A stretch of 64,000 nt of DNA from Alkalicoccus saliphilus (GCF_003044065.1 NZ_PZJJ01000013.1:1-64000), one strand, 5' to 3'; counted from the stretch's first letter, positions 35,638-44,311 are shown. Notes: generated from the sequence alone by a model not told the origin. Numbers and translations are program-made.

Positions 35638-36045
35638 AAAATCAACGGCCCGGCGTCCGGACGTGTTTTTGTACAGGTCGAACGGTGTACGGACCGTCGG
35701 CGGAGCCTGCTTCAGGCTTTCCTCCAGCTCCTGAAATCCTTTCCAGTAGGCATCGTTCCGACGGCGGAGGTCGTTTTTGTAGTTTTCCACGTACAAATAT
35801 TCCCCGGCTTTTTCGGCAAAGTGCAGCTCGGTCCAGACAGCAAAACCTTCCAGCTCCTCCAGCGTCATAAAGGAATAGTTAAGCTCATTGGAGCGCCAGG
35901 ATTACTTCATGCTCTCCCGTCGCATGCAGAGCGGTGATGCCCGGTTCATTCATCGTAAGGATTGCGTCCGATCCTTGCCGAAAATTGTCAAAATTGATAC
36001 TTCCGTTTTCGACTTCGACCTCTGCTGATTCACCTGTATTATTTT
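35638..36045 (-). pseudogene. decayed gene remnant with probable frameshift
   Basis: Two adjoining frames together look like the C-terminal part of one protein. The upstream piece reads to HATGEHEVILALQ-stop near 35900 and lacks any start codon. The downstream frame, open from a stop at about 35907, reads SWRSNELNYSFMTLEELEGF through AGEYLYVENYKNDLRRR to 35638; its first ATG (35868) has no ribosome binding site. A one-base shift near 35905 would join HEVI to WRSNELNYSF. The protein family is not recognised. It sits next to the CARF/Cas6 genes. Confidence 0.45.
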
Positions 36046-36108
36046 TCCTTTCTTAAAAAGTCCTGCGTAGTGTTTTTAGAGTAAAACAGGAAAACATGAC
36101 TACTTTTT

Positions 36109-37365
36109 CTATAAATCTGTGGCGAGATCAACTGGAGAAAATATCGGAAGCTCTGTTTTTACGGTCTGCGTAAGCTCCAGCATGAGACGGAGCATTCGAT
36201 CGTAATCGTTTTCGGTAACTGGATCCAGACCGTGGGCGAGGACTGATTGATTGTGTAGAAGCTGCTGCTGGATTTCCTCCTGGTGTCGGACATATTTTCT
36301 GCCCATTTCATCTCCTAGGGCCTCGAGCAGAATGTAGGAAGCGTGCAGTCCGAGCTGAAGCAGCTCGTCATCTGAGGAGTCACGCTGCACATATTCTTGA
36401 CGGTGAGTTTCTGGCACCTGCTTTTTATTACATTTTTGGGAATCAATATTGTAACCTTCCCACAGCCGATGCTGAGCTGCAAGCTCCAGCGCCCGATAAA
36501 GACGTACCGCTGCATCGTCATAACGCTCCTCAGCACCGCACCGCATGGCGTTCGCGAGAAGGTCCTGCAGCAGAAAGCCTCTTTTCTTTTCCGCACTTTC
36601 AACAACCATGGGCTCAAGCATACGGATATGGTTTTCCACACGGACAATCACTGCTTTCAACGGTCTGCTCATAAAACAATACGGGTGAAGCATTCCCCTG
36701 GCCTGTTTCATCAACTTGAAAGCCTGTTTATATCGAAAGCGATCCCATTCTCTATAAGCTTCAAACATAGGAATCAGCCCTCTACAGATGTCTTTCCAGT
36801 AATTTTCCCCACTTACATTATCCTTAATTTCCTCACAGAGACGTGCGGCTTCGTCGTAATGACCGAATTTCCATGCGTTTGTAATGTCTTTGCGCTGTTT
36901 TAGTACGATCGCATTCCATGGATTAGCTTTCCGGAGAACTTTTTCTGTCCCGTCTACGAGGATCACTTTGCCACCCCCGCTTCGTTTGTCACCGCTTACA
37001 TATGCGTACTGTACCCCTGTCTCCACTGTTGCCAGCACGAGTGCTGCCCCCATCGTTTTTGTACCCCCTGTGTAATCAACGAGCACATTCTCCCAGCTAA
37101 GCCCCCTGCGGTCAACATGTACCGGAAGTTCCATATAAAGAAGGTGAAGATTCGCCTCAATATCCTCCCCGTCCGTCGTTTCCACTACCGCTGTATGCCT
37201 GATGAAGGGACACTCCCTAATAATTCCGGGGAGGTATTCCGACGCTCCATCCGAACAGTAAAACACCACACTTTCCGGCTCTACTGCCTTCAATGATTGA
37301 ACTGCTGGTTCCTTGCTTCTTCCTATAGAGCAGATCATCATTCTTGTTCTATTTTTCGTTTTCAT
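36109..37365 (-). CDS. CARF domain protein, TIGR02710-like, CRISPR-associated
   Basis: Encodes 418 residues. Residues 8-150 form a CARF-like Rossmann domain: MMICSIGRSKEPAVQSLKAV, and the ligand motif VDYTGGTKTMGAALVLATVE (96-115). CARF domains bind cyclic oligoadenylates from type III CRISPR effectors. The C-terminal part (about 180-418) is helical and ends with HNQSVLAHGLDPV. A HEPN ribonuclease needs R-x4-6-H; here H378 is present but residue 371 is His, not Arg, so RNase activity is doubtful. The ATG follows AAAGGGGG. It lies 285 nt downstream of cas6 on the same strand with a terminator between. Family call is good; activity is inference. Confidence 0.75.
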   Translation of the reverse strand: MKTKNRTRMMICSIGRSKEPAVQSLKAVEPESVVFYCSDGASEYLPGIIRECPFIRHTAVVETTDGEDIEANLHLLYMELPVHVDRRGLSWENVLVDYTGGTKTMGAALVLATVETGVQYAYVSGDKRSGGGKVILVDGTEKVLRKANPWNAIVLKQRKDITNAWKFGHYDEAARLCEEIKDNVSGENYWKDICRGLIPMFEAYREWDRFRYKQAFKLMKQARGMLHPYCFMSRPLKAVIVRVENHIRMLEPMVVESAEKKRGFLLQDLLANAMRCGAEERYDDAAVRLYRALELAAQHRLWEGYNIDSQKCNKKQVPETHRQEYVQRDSSDDELLQLGLHASYILLEALGDEMGRKYVRHQEEIQQQLLHNQSVLAHGLDPVTENDYDRMLRLMLELTQTVKTELPIFSPVDLATDL

Positions 37366-37449
37366 CGAAGTCCCCCTTTATTATCCTCTGTAAACAGTTC
37401 GTTAGAAATATATAATTTCCTTTTAATTTCCGATAATTAACAGTAAAAA

Positions 37450-37475
37450 CCCTTTGCTTAACGAAACAAAGGGAG
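37450..37475 (-). terminator. terminator downstream of cas6
   Basis: On the minus strand CCCTTTG and CAAAGGG pair around TTTCGTTAAG, followed by five T. It separates cas6 from the CARF gene, so the latter probably has its own promoter or relies on read-through. Confidence 0.65.
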
Positions 37476-37650
37476 GGTAGTACTCTGAAGAGGCTGTTAA
37501 ATTATTTGTTAATACTAAAAATAGTTGAACTTTTTGGAAGTTACAGATCCGATAATTTTTTCTGTTTCTAAAGAAGTTATAAATTTCTTCATCTCATTTG
37601 TTTCCTAATAAAGCAGGCAAATACTTGGCTTTTGAGCACCATTGCAGCTG

Positions 37651-38583
37651 TTACTGCTTTACCCAGAGTGAATATTTACCGAAGCCAAAAGTTGTTTCTT
37701 TCCCAACGTGGTATTTTTCGCAGAAAAACAAATATGGCAGCCATGCATCCAGTTCGCTGCTCCGATTCATATGAAAAGATGCAAGTACTCCACCGAGTAT
37801 CATGTCTTCTCCGTGGAACGAGGAGCAGCACGGAATGTCCTTCCAGGACGAGTGATGTAAATGAACATCATGCATGTTGGGCAACTTCGGAAATTCCAGT
37901 GTTTTCTTGTTTTTAGGGTCAACTAACTGAGTAAACCGCTGTCGGACCTGATTGAAAAATACTGCCGGCACAAATTCCCTGACAAGCTCGTTATTCTCTT
38001 GGGTACGAAAAGGCGAAGCAAACTGAATAAATATTTTATCGTAGCGCTCCGGCAGCTGAAACGTCCACGGGGAGGGTTCAGGCCTGGCTGTTACTTCGTT
38101 CTCCATGATAGTGAAAGAACTTTCAGATGTTTTTTGCTCCACGTGATCCAGCTCAAACGGCAGATGGTTTTCGCCGAGCGGATAGGAGCTTATATTCTGG
38201 ATCACGGCAAAAAGTTGGGGGATGTATTTTTCTACGTCGTCTCCAAACAGGAGAAAGTCGAACGCCAAAGGATCTCCCGGAGCAAAGTCGACCGAGCGGG
38301 AATCACAGCTGATGAGGTAGGGAGGAGGTACGGACTGACTGTGATTGAAAACAGCGGCTGAAGTTTTTGGAGATTCAAACAGCGCACTGTATTGGCAGTT
38401 GTCAAGAAAAGCACAGTCTCTGCAGGAGATTTTCATGTTGTGGCATACGTTTCTCCTGAATTCTCCTGTCAGAATCCCATGGAGCATAGACGTTTTGTGT
38501 TCCGGGAGCAGGCCGTGCGAACAGCTTTTTAAATGAATGCGAAAATGAAACATTACGGGTGCCTTATGTACAGCTTCTGTCAT
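37651..38583 (-). CDS. cas6: CRISPR-associated endoribonuclease Cas6
   Basis: Encodes 310 residues of the RAMP superfamily. After an N-terminal ferredoxin-like start (VMFHFRIHLKS) comes the Cys motif CRDCAFLDNCQYSALFE (C54, C57, C63), typical of one Cas6 branch. The C-terminal half carries SPFRTQENNELV near 200 and ends with the glycine-rich loop ETTFGFGKYSLW. Cas6 cuts CRISPR precursor RNA within repeats. No array, cas1, cas2 or effector is in this window, so it is an orphan. Catalytic residues cannot be fixed from sequence alone. The AT-rich flanks suggest horizontal acquisition. Confidence 0.8.
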   Translation of the reverse strand: MTEAVHKAPVMFHFRIHLKSCSHGLLPEHKTSMLHGILTGEFRRNVCHNMKISCRDCAFLDNCQYSALFESPKTSAAVFNHSQSVPPPYLISCDSRSVDFAPGDPLAFDFLLFGDDVEKYIPQLFAVIQNISSYPLGENHLPFELDHVEQKTSESSFTIMENEVTARPEPSPWTFQLPERYDKIFIQFASPFRTQENNELVREFVPAVFFNQVRQRFTQLVDPKNKKTLEFPKLPNMHDVHLHHSSWKDIPCCSSFHGEDMILGGVLASFHMNRSSELDAWLPYLFFCEKYHVGKETTFGFGKYSLWVKQ

Positions 38584-39077
38584 CGAAAAACCCCTATTTT
38601 CAGTTAATAATTTTTTAAAAACAACCTCTTTCCCAGAAAAGAATAATTAAAAGGGATTAATATGTATTTATTATAAATCAAAAGACTTATGAACAAAATC
38701 TAATTTAACTAATTTTTTCAATTTAACCATGAACTTTCTTTCGGAAAATAGAGTTCTAACAAACTGTTTAGCGTTTAAGATATAAACAAAAAATGCCCCT
38801 GCAAAAAAAGGGACACTTTAAAATTGGACAAAAACATGTTGTTTTTATATTTTTATAATATTCTCATTATTTAGTTTCTCAGTCATTTCAGACTATGCAG
38901 CACTACGGATTCCAACAAGGTCCCTAAATCTATCCTCTTAAAAACACATTACACAGCACAAAGAAACCACTCTATAGCGAGCAGTTTCTTTATGTTCTTT
39001 TATACTTCTTTTTTGTTTAATCAGAAGAGCTGATTTCGGTACCATGCAGGGCAAAAAGTTGCTGCTTCAAAGCTTCA
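38584..39077. other. AT-rich gene-free stretch upstream of cas6
   Basis: About 490 nt without a supported gene. It contains two hairpins that could terminate minus-strand transcripts: TGTCCC/GGGGCA at 38794-38815 with a U-tract, and AAAGAAAC/GTTTCTTT at 38960-38991. No direct repeats of CRISPR type are present. Confidence 0.5.
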
Positions 39078-39314
39078 TTAGTCTGCCTCTATCTTCTCCA
39101 CAAGCTTCTCAAGCTCCGGGTTCATGCCTTTGACGGCTTCCCCGTTGTAGACGGTAACCGGAACCCCGAGCATGCCGTACGATTCGACTTCTTCACGGTA
39201 CGTTTTGTTTTCCATAATGTCACGTACTTCAAAATCGATGCCTTTATGCTCAAGCATCTGCTTGACGAAACGGCACTCGACGCAGTCCTTCGTGGAATAA
39301 ACAACAACTGACAT
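39078..39314 (-). CDS. glutaredoxin-like protein
   Basis: Encodes 78 residues with a thioredoxin fold: active site C11-V-E-C14, then GVPVTVYNGEAVKGMN with the cis-Pro near residue 54. Such NrdH/glutaredoxin-like proteins exchange thiol-disulfides. A longer frame exists to 39359, but the ATG at 39314 follows AGGAGGTGCTGC, an excellent ribosome binding site. It lies 48 nt after the E2 gene with no terminator, so it may be the last gene of that operon. Confidence 0.82.
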   Translation of the reverse strand: MSVVVYSTKDCVECRFVKQMLEHKGIDFEVRDIMENKTYREEVESYGMLGVPVTVYNGEAVKGMNPELEKLVEKIEAD

Positions 39315-39362
39315 TGCAGCACCTCCTTTTCTTCTCCAGTGTAGCGGAGAGAAAGGCACTGA

Positions 39363-40466
39363 TCAATTGTTTGATTCTTCTTCGAGAAGTTTGTCCGGTT
39401 GTTCCAAAAGCTCGATTACTTCGTCGAGGAAAGCCGCTGCCGGGGCGCCGTCCACAGCCCGATGGTCCACGGTGAGGCTGAGCGGGAGCCGGTACTTTTC
39501 CCGGGGTTTCATTTCGTACATGGCGACGTACGGCTGAATGCGCCCGATACCGAGAATCGCGGTCTGCGGCGGGTTGATAATCGGTGTGAAAAATTCCGTC
39601 CGGTAGCCGCCGAGGCTCGTGAGCGTAAACGTCCCCCCTTCCATATCGTCTTTGGAAAGCCCTTTGTTTCTTGCGCGGGAAGCTTTCTCTGCGAGCTTTT
39701 CCTGCAGCTCCCCCGGGGAGAGGCTGTCTGTTTCCGGAACGACCGCCACCTGGAGCCCGTCTTTCGTATCGATGGCAAAACCGAGGTGAATGCTCTCTTT
39801 CAGGACAATTTCCTCTCCTTCGATGTGGGCATTTAAAAGCGGGTGGTTTTTCAGCGCGCGGGCTGCGGCAGCTGCGGTGAGCGCCGTCCAGCCGGGGTCA
39901 CCGTCGAGATCTTTTTTATCCAGATCGAGGCGCGTCACGTCGGCCCAGGCGGTTTCTGTCAGCTGGGCACTTTCCTGAAGGCTCTCGACCATGCGTCTCG
40001 CGATCACGCCGCGGGTGCCGGAAAGCGGCAGACGCTTTTCTTTCTGCGTTCCTTCCCGGCGGATGTCGTCTTCCGTAATCCGTCCTTCTTTTCCGGTGCC
40101 CTGGATCGTGTCCACCTGGACGCCAAGTTCTTTGGCGAGCTTTTTCAGCTTCGGCGGAACTTTCGGGGCCGCCGGGACTTCTTTCTTCTCCGCTTTTTCC
40201 GGAGTGGTTTCTTTTTCCGTCTTCGGGCTCCCACCGGTGTCAATTACGGCAAGCACGTCCCCGACTTTCGCCGATTCCCCGCGCGGCACAGCAATTTTTT
40301 CGATCACGCCGTCTTCTTCGGCTTCAATTTCCGAGACCGCTTTTTCTGTCTGCACTTCGACGAGCGGATCGCCCTTCTGGACGCTGTCGCCTTCCGACAC
40401 GAACCAGAGGACGACGAGGCTTTCGTCGATTCCCTCTTTTAATTCCGGCAGTGTGACGTTCAGCAT
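39363..40466 (-). CDS. acoC: dihydrolipoamide acyltransferase (E2), acetoin/pyruvate type
   Basis: Encodes 367 residues. In order: a lipoyl domain (1-78, lipoyl lysine K42 in QTEKAVSE), an Ala/Glu/Lys linker, a peripheral-subunit-binding domain (about 105-140) and the catalytic acyltransferase domain with LTVDHRAVDGAPAA near 335. It is the core of a 2-oxoacid dehydrogenase complex, passing the acyl group to CoA. Substrate (pyruvate, acetoin or branched-chain) is uncertain; E1 sequences suggest acetoin or pyruvate. No E3 gene is next to it. Confidence 0.85.
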   Translation of the reverse strand: MLNVTLPELKEGIDESLVVLWFVSEGDSVQKGDPLVEVQTEKAVSEIEAEEDGVIEKIAVPRGESAKVGDVLAVIDTGGSPKTEKETTPEKAEKKEVPAAPKVPPKLKKLAKELGVQVDTIQGTGKEGRITEDDIRREGTQKEKRLPLSGTRGVIARRMVESLQESAQLTETAWADVTRLDLDKKDLDGDPGWTALTAAAAARALKNHPLLNAHIEGEEIVLKESIHLGFAIDTKDGLQVAVVPETDSLSPGELQEKLAEKASRARNKGLSKDDMEGGTFTLTSLGGYRTEFFTPIINPPQTAILGIGRIQPYVAMYEMKPREKYRLPLSLTVDHRAVDGAPAAAFLDEVIELLEQPDKLLEEESNN

Positions 40467-40478
40467 ACGGACCTCCTT

Positions 40479-41501
40479 CTACCCTTCCTCCAAAAGCGAT
40501 TTAACTTCCTCATAGATTTTTTCTTTCCCGGGGATAACAAAGTCCTCGAGCACCGAGCTGTACGGAAGCGGTACGTCCGGTACGGCCACCCGGCGGACCG
40601 GGGCTTCCAGGTCGTACAGCGCTTCTTCGGCAGCAATCGCCGCAATTTCTGCAGTCATGCCGTAGGAAAGGTAGTCTTCGTCCACGACGAGCAGCCGTCC
40701 GGTTTTCTTCAGCGACGTTAAAATCGTGTCCTTATCGATCGGGGCGAGGGAGCGCAGGTCGATGACTTCCGCTTCAATGCCTTCTTCTGCCAGTTTTTCC
40801 GCGGCCTGCACCGCGTAATGGGTCATCATCTGAATGCCGACGATCGTCACGTCGTTTCCTTCCCGGACGACCGCTGCCTTATCGAGCGGCACGGTATACG
40901 CTTCCTCCGGTACGTTTCCGACCGCTTCGTCCAGCTGATCCATCCAGCCGAGCCCCTGCAGGGATTTGTGGAACATAAAGACGACCGGGTTGTCGTCGCG
41001 GATCGCCGACGTCATCATTCCTTTCAGATCGTACGGGGTGGACGGGGCGACAACTTTCATGCCCGGCAGGTGCGCAAAGGTCGCGTACAGCGTCTGGGAG
41101 TGCTGGGCCGCGTCGTTATAGCCGCCGCCGACCGCTGTCATGAGTACCATCGGCAGCTTCACGTTTCCTCCGGACATGTACGGAATTTTCGCCATATGGT
41201 TGTAAATCTGGTCCATACATACGCCGAAGAAGTCGACAAACATCAGCTCCGCCACCGGACGCATTCCTTCGGCGGCCGCTCCGATCGCCGCTCCGATAAA
41301 TGCCGTTTCCGAAATCGGCGTATCAAGCACCCTTTCCGGTCCATAAGTTTCGATCAGCCCCTGCGTAGAGCCGAAGATTCCTCCGTACTTGCCGATGTCC
41401 TCCCCGAGCACAAATACGTTCGGATCCCGCTCCATCTCCTGGGAAATCGCCTCGGCCATCGCTTTGTTTCCGGACAGCATCCGCTTTTTTGCTGTTTCCA
41501 T
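40479..41501 (-). CDS. acoB: 2-oxoacid/acetoin dehydrogenase E1 beta subunit
   Basis: Encodes 340 residues of the transketolase-like beta subunit. Typical segments are AMAEAISQEMERDPNVFVLG, ETAFIGAAIGAAAEGMRPVA and VAPSTPYDLKGMMTSAIRDD. With E1 alpha it binds thiamine pyrophosphate and performs the decarboxylation or cleavage step. The start ATG at 41501 follows AAAGGAGCGG; a longer frame to 41594 is not needed. It lies 12 nt before the E2 gene and 25 nt after E1 alpha. Confidence 0.88.
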   Translation of the reverse strand: METAKKRMLSGNKAMAEAISQEMERDPNVFVLGEDIGKYGGIFGSTQGLIETYGPERVLDTPISETAFIGAAIGAAAEGMRPVAELMFVDFFGVCMDQIYNHMAKIPYMSGGNVKLPMVLMTAVGGGYNDAAQHSQTLYATFAHLPGMKVVAPSTPYDLKGMMTSAIRDDNPVVFMFHKSLQGLGWMDQLDEAVGNVPEEAYTVPLDKAAVVREGNDVTIVGIQMMTHYAVQAAEKLAEEGIEAEVIDLRSLAPIDKDTILTSLKKTGRLLVVDEDYLSYGMTAEIAAIAAEEALYDLEAPVRRVAVPDVPLPYSSVLEDFVIPGKEKIYEEVKSLLEEG

Positions 41502-41526
41502 GCTGCATCCGCTCCTTTCCGTTTTT

Positions 41527-42537
41527 TTAAGAAGTAAATACGTCGCGTAGGGCATCGTCCGCCTCCGGAAACTCACTGTTTCTCGCAAATTCATACGCCT
41601 CGTCCACTTCCTGCTTGGCGGCTTTTTCCATCTTTTCGATTTCCGCGTCCTCCATGCCGCTGTCGAGCAGCTGCTTTTTAAGTTTTAAAATCGGGTCCTG
41701 CTGACGGAGGCCCGGCACTTCCTCCTTGTCCCGGTAAAGCTCCGGATCCCCCTGGAAATGACCGAGAAAGCGGTACGTTTCAATTTCAATAATCGTCGGC
41801 CCCTGGCCGTCCCGTGCTCTCGTCACCGCTTCTTCGGACGCTTTGTACATCGCCACCGGATCGTTGTCTTTCACGTACGCGCCGGCAATACCGTAGGCCC
41901 CGGCCCGCTTGTCGTTTGATTCGACCGAGGTGGAGGCTTTTTTCGGTACAGATATACCGTACGCGTTGTCTTCCACGACGACGATAAGCGGCAGGTTCCA
42001 CAAGGCGGCGAGGTTCAGCGTTTCGTGGAACGCTCCGGCGTTCGCTGCTCCTTCCCCGATAAACGCGACCGCCACCGCATCGGTTCCTTTCATTCTCGCT
42101 GCCATCGCTGCGCCGGCGGCATGGGGGATACCCGCTGCGACGATGCCTCCGCACGAAAATTTCACGGCCGGGTCAAATAAATGCATATGGCCGCCCTTGC
42201 CTTTGCCGAGTCCTGTTTTCCGTCCAAAAATCTCCGCTGTCATCTTTTTCAGGTCGACGCCTTTCGCGATCGCGTGGTGGTGCGGCCGGTGCGGTGCCGT
42301 GACCGTGTCCTCCTTCGTCAGGTGTGCACACATGCCGACAGCTGCCGGTTCCTGGCCGGTGGCGAGGTGCATTTCCCCGGGTACCGTTCCTGCGCCGATA
42401 TTAAAAACAGGCGCTTTCCCTTCTGAATACACTTCCACCATCTGATCCTCGTAGTAGCGGATTTTTACCATTTCACTGTACATCCACTTCATTTTTTCCA
42501 GTGGCACAGCCGTCTTTTTTTCTTCCGAAATGGACAT
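41527..42537 (-). CDS. acoA: 2-oxoacid/acetoin dehydrogenase E1 alpha subunit
   Basis: Encodes 336 residues. The thiamine pyrophosphate motif is GEGAANAGAFHETLNLAALW near residue 160 (GEGxx...N type), followed by IVVVEDNAYGIS. The DxHHHAIAK-like segment PHRPHHHAIAKGVDLKKM is as in acetoin and pyruvate E1 alpha. It is the first gene of the operon. A promoter and a cre-like palindrome sit directly upstream. AcoA-type is preferred because of the short three-gene layout, but PdhA-like is possible. Confidence 0.85.
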   Translation of the reverse strand: MSISEEKKTAVPLEKMKWMYSEMVKIRYYEDQMVEVYSEGKAPVFNIGAGTVPGEMHLATGQEPAAVGMCAHLTKEDTVTAPHRPHHHAIAKGVDLKKMTAEIFGRKTGLGKGKGGHMHLFDPAVKFSCGGIVAAGIPHAAGAAMAARMKGTDAVAVAFIGEGAANAGAFHETLNLAALWNLPLIVVVEDNAYGISVPKKASTSVESNDKRAGAYGIAGAYVKDNDPVAMYKASEEAVTRARDGQGPTIIEIETYRFLGHFQGDPELYRDKEEVPGLRQQDPILKLKKQLLDSGMEDAEIEKMEKAAKQEVDEAYEFARNSEFPEADDALRDVFTS

Positions 42538-42559
42538 CCTGATCCCTCCTGTTCATTTT

Positions 42560-42573
42560 AGTAAGCGCTTACA
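42560..42573. promoter_or_regulatory. cre-like site before acoA
   Basis: The core GTAAGCGCTTAC (42561-42572) is a perfect palindrome; on the minus strand TGTAAGCGCTTACT matches the CcpA consensus apart from the final base. It lies between the promoter and the start codon, so carbon catabolite repression by roadblock is likely. Confidence 0.6.
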
Positions 42574-42614
42574 AAAAGAATGACAGGAAACTTTTGACAA
42601 CGTACTACGACTTT

Positions 42615-42644
42615 ATCTTACGACTGGAATGACAAAAATGTCAA
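42615..42644 (-). promoter_or_regulatory. probable acoA promoter
   Basis: TTGACA (42644-42639) and TAAGAT (42620-42615) are 18 nt apart on the minus strand. An inverted repeat TGACA...TGTCA overlaps the -35 and may be a second operator. No sigma-54 type -24/-12 element was seen, unlike B. subtilis aco. Confidence 0.5.
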
Positions 42645-42773
42645 TATTCTGAATTTTTCTTTTTAAAGGACGGAACCGTTCTTGCTCGTGTTGATACGAA
42701 AGGCTTTATTAGTAAGGAAACCTGGGACAGTCCGCAGGCCGGTTCAACAAACAAGCTTCTGTAACACTAAAAA

Positions 42774-42813
42774 AAGAACAGGAAAACCGCTGTTCATACG
42801 GCTTCCTGTTCTT
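42774..42813 (-). terminator. terminator of the five-gene ABC/GntR operon
   Basis: AAGAACAGGAA and TTCCTGTTCTT form an 11-bp stem with an inner CCG/CGG; seven T follow on the minus strand. Confidence 0.8.
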
Positions 42814-42827
42814 ATTGAACCGTTCTT

Positions 42828-43616
42828 TTACGACGGCTGGACGAAACGATCCACCATCCACGAAAGAAGCGCGATGATTCCGGCGGCGAGAAGCATTTCC
42901 ACCGCGAGCTGTCCGGCGTAAATATTCGCTCCCTGTTCGACTTCCATCTGAAGGTTCATACTGCCGTTTGTCACGTTCTGCAGCGTCTGTTCGGCGTCAA
43001 ACAGCACCCCGTGGTGGAAAAGCGTTTCGTACAGGCTGCTCTGGTTGAACATCGAATACACGTACGAAAACAGGAGCGCGGAACCAAGGCCGATCACCCA
43101 GCCGATTTTTTTGACCGAGCGGGCCATCAAAATGATGAAGACGAGCCCGAGACCGAGAAACACGGCCGCGTACGTAAGAGCCAGAAGCATTAACGGAAAA
43201 AATCCTGTTAAAACATTCTGCATCACGTCGACCGATTCCCGGAACTGTGCCCCCATGCCGGACGCAAAGATGCGCATCGATAAAAATCCGACGGCGGTCA
43301 GTAAAGCGATCGAGATCACATACTGGCTGAAACCTGCGGCAAGTTTTGCTGTGACGAGCTGCCAGCCGGGAGCCGGAATATTCAGCCACGTCCACTGGGT
43401 GCGGCTCCTCCACTCGCCGTGAAACGACAGGGCCCAGAGCAGTAGCAGCAGCACGAGGTGCAGTCCGACGGCAAAGAAGCCGAGAAGCAGGGCGAGTGCG
43501 GAGCCATTAAAGGCAGCCGTCAGAATCCCTGCGTACATAAGCAGGAGGACACCTATAACGATACCAAACCTCGGCAGGCTTTCCTGCCATTCTTTTTTCC
43601 ATAGTGTCATCCACAT
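42828..43616 (-). CDS. ABC transporter permease (YtrC/D-like)
   Basis: Encodes 262 residues with about six membrane segments and a short polar part near 190-225 (NQSSLYETLFHHGVLFDAEQ). It begins MWMTLWKKEWQESLPRFGIV, typical of ABC-2-like permeases in GntR-linked operons. Its ATG overlaps the stop of the preceding ATPase gene (TGATG). It is the last gene of the operon. Substrate unknown; related systems respond to cell wall antibiotics. Confidence 0.8.
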   Translation of the reverse strand: MWMTLWKKEWQESLPRFGIVIGVLLLMYAGILTAAFNGSALALLLGFFAVGLHLVLLLLLWALSFHGEWRSRTQWTWLNIPAPGWQLVTAKLAAGFSQYVISIALLTAVGFLSMRIFASGMGAQFRESVDVMQNVLTGFFPLMLLALTYAAVFLGLGLVFIILMARSVKKIGWVIGLGSALLFSYVYSMFNQSSLYETLFHHGVLFDAEQTLQNVTNGSMNLQMEVEQGANIYAGQLAVEMLLAAGIIALLSWMVDRFVQPS

Positions 43617-44311
43617 CAGCCCGTCACCTCCCGCAGCATTTCGATGAGTGATTTTCGTTCTGTTTCTTTCAGTTCCTCGACGTTCCGGTCTACAACAACC
43701 TGCCCGTCGTGCATGATCAGCACGTGATCCAGAAACGGTTCGAGCTCTTTGACTTCGTGGCTCGTAATCAGGCAGAGCTGATGCTCCACGTCGAGATGCG
43801 TCACGATCAGACGGAGAATATCCTCCCGAACGAGCGGATCCATGCCGGAGAGCGGCTCGTCGAGGCAGAGCACCGGCGTTTTCCGGGCCATCGTCACGGC
43901 AAGCTTCAGCCGGGCTTTATTTCCCCGGGACAGATGCTTCACTTTGTCTTTTTCGTTAAGCTTCATTTCCTCCACCAGTGTGTGGGCGAGCTCCCGGTCG
44001 AACCCCGGATAGACACCTGCCGAAAAAGCGATCGTTTTTCCGACCGTCATAAAATCGTAAAGGGAATCTTCCTCGGACAGGTAGGCCGCTTCCGAACCGC
44101 TTTTTCTTCCTGTTTCCGTGCCGTTAATTTTCACCGTTCCGCTGTCCGGCCGGATCAGTCCGCTGATCAGTTTTAAAAATGTCGATTTTCCGCTTCCATT
44201 CGGCCCGATGATGCCGGCAATCCCGTTTTCGGGGAGTGTCAGATCGACGCTGTGAAGTGCTTCTTTCCGGCCGTATTTTTTGGATACATTCCTGCAGCTT
44301 ACGTTTGTCAT
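43616..44311 (-). CDS. ABC transporter ATP-binding protein (YtrB-like)
   Basis: Encodes 231 residues beginning MTNVSCRNVSKKYGRKEALH. Walker A is GPNGSGKST, the signature is LSRGNKARLKL (variant with R), and Walker B is VLCLDEPLSGMDP. The ATG at 44311 follows GGAGG and overlaps the GntR stop codon by ATGA; a frame to 44335 would overlap the regulator further. It pairs with the permease that follows. Confidence 0.86.
   Translation of the reverse strand: MTNVSCRNVSKKYGRKEALHSVDLTLPENGIAGIIGPNGSGKSTFLKLISGLIRPDSGTVKINGTETGRKSGSEAAYLSEEDSLYDFMTVGKTIAFSAGVYPGFDRELAHTLVEEMKLNEKDKVKHLSRGNKARLKLAVTMARKTPVLCLDEPLSGMDPLVREDILRLIVTHLDVEHQLCLITSHEVKELEPFLDHVLIMHDGQVVVDRNVEELKETERKSLIEMLREVTG

Noticed and set aside
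38137-38152. parS-like site in cas6
   Set aside because: TGCTCCACGTGATCCA matches the consensus at only 13 of 16 positions, with mismatches in the core arm.
37366-39077. Possible CRISPR array near cas6
   Set aside because: Both AT-rich gene-free stretches were read for regularly spaced direct repeats of 25-37 nt. None was found; only isolated hairpins are present.
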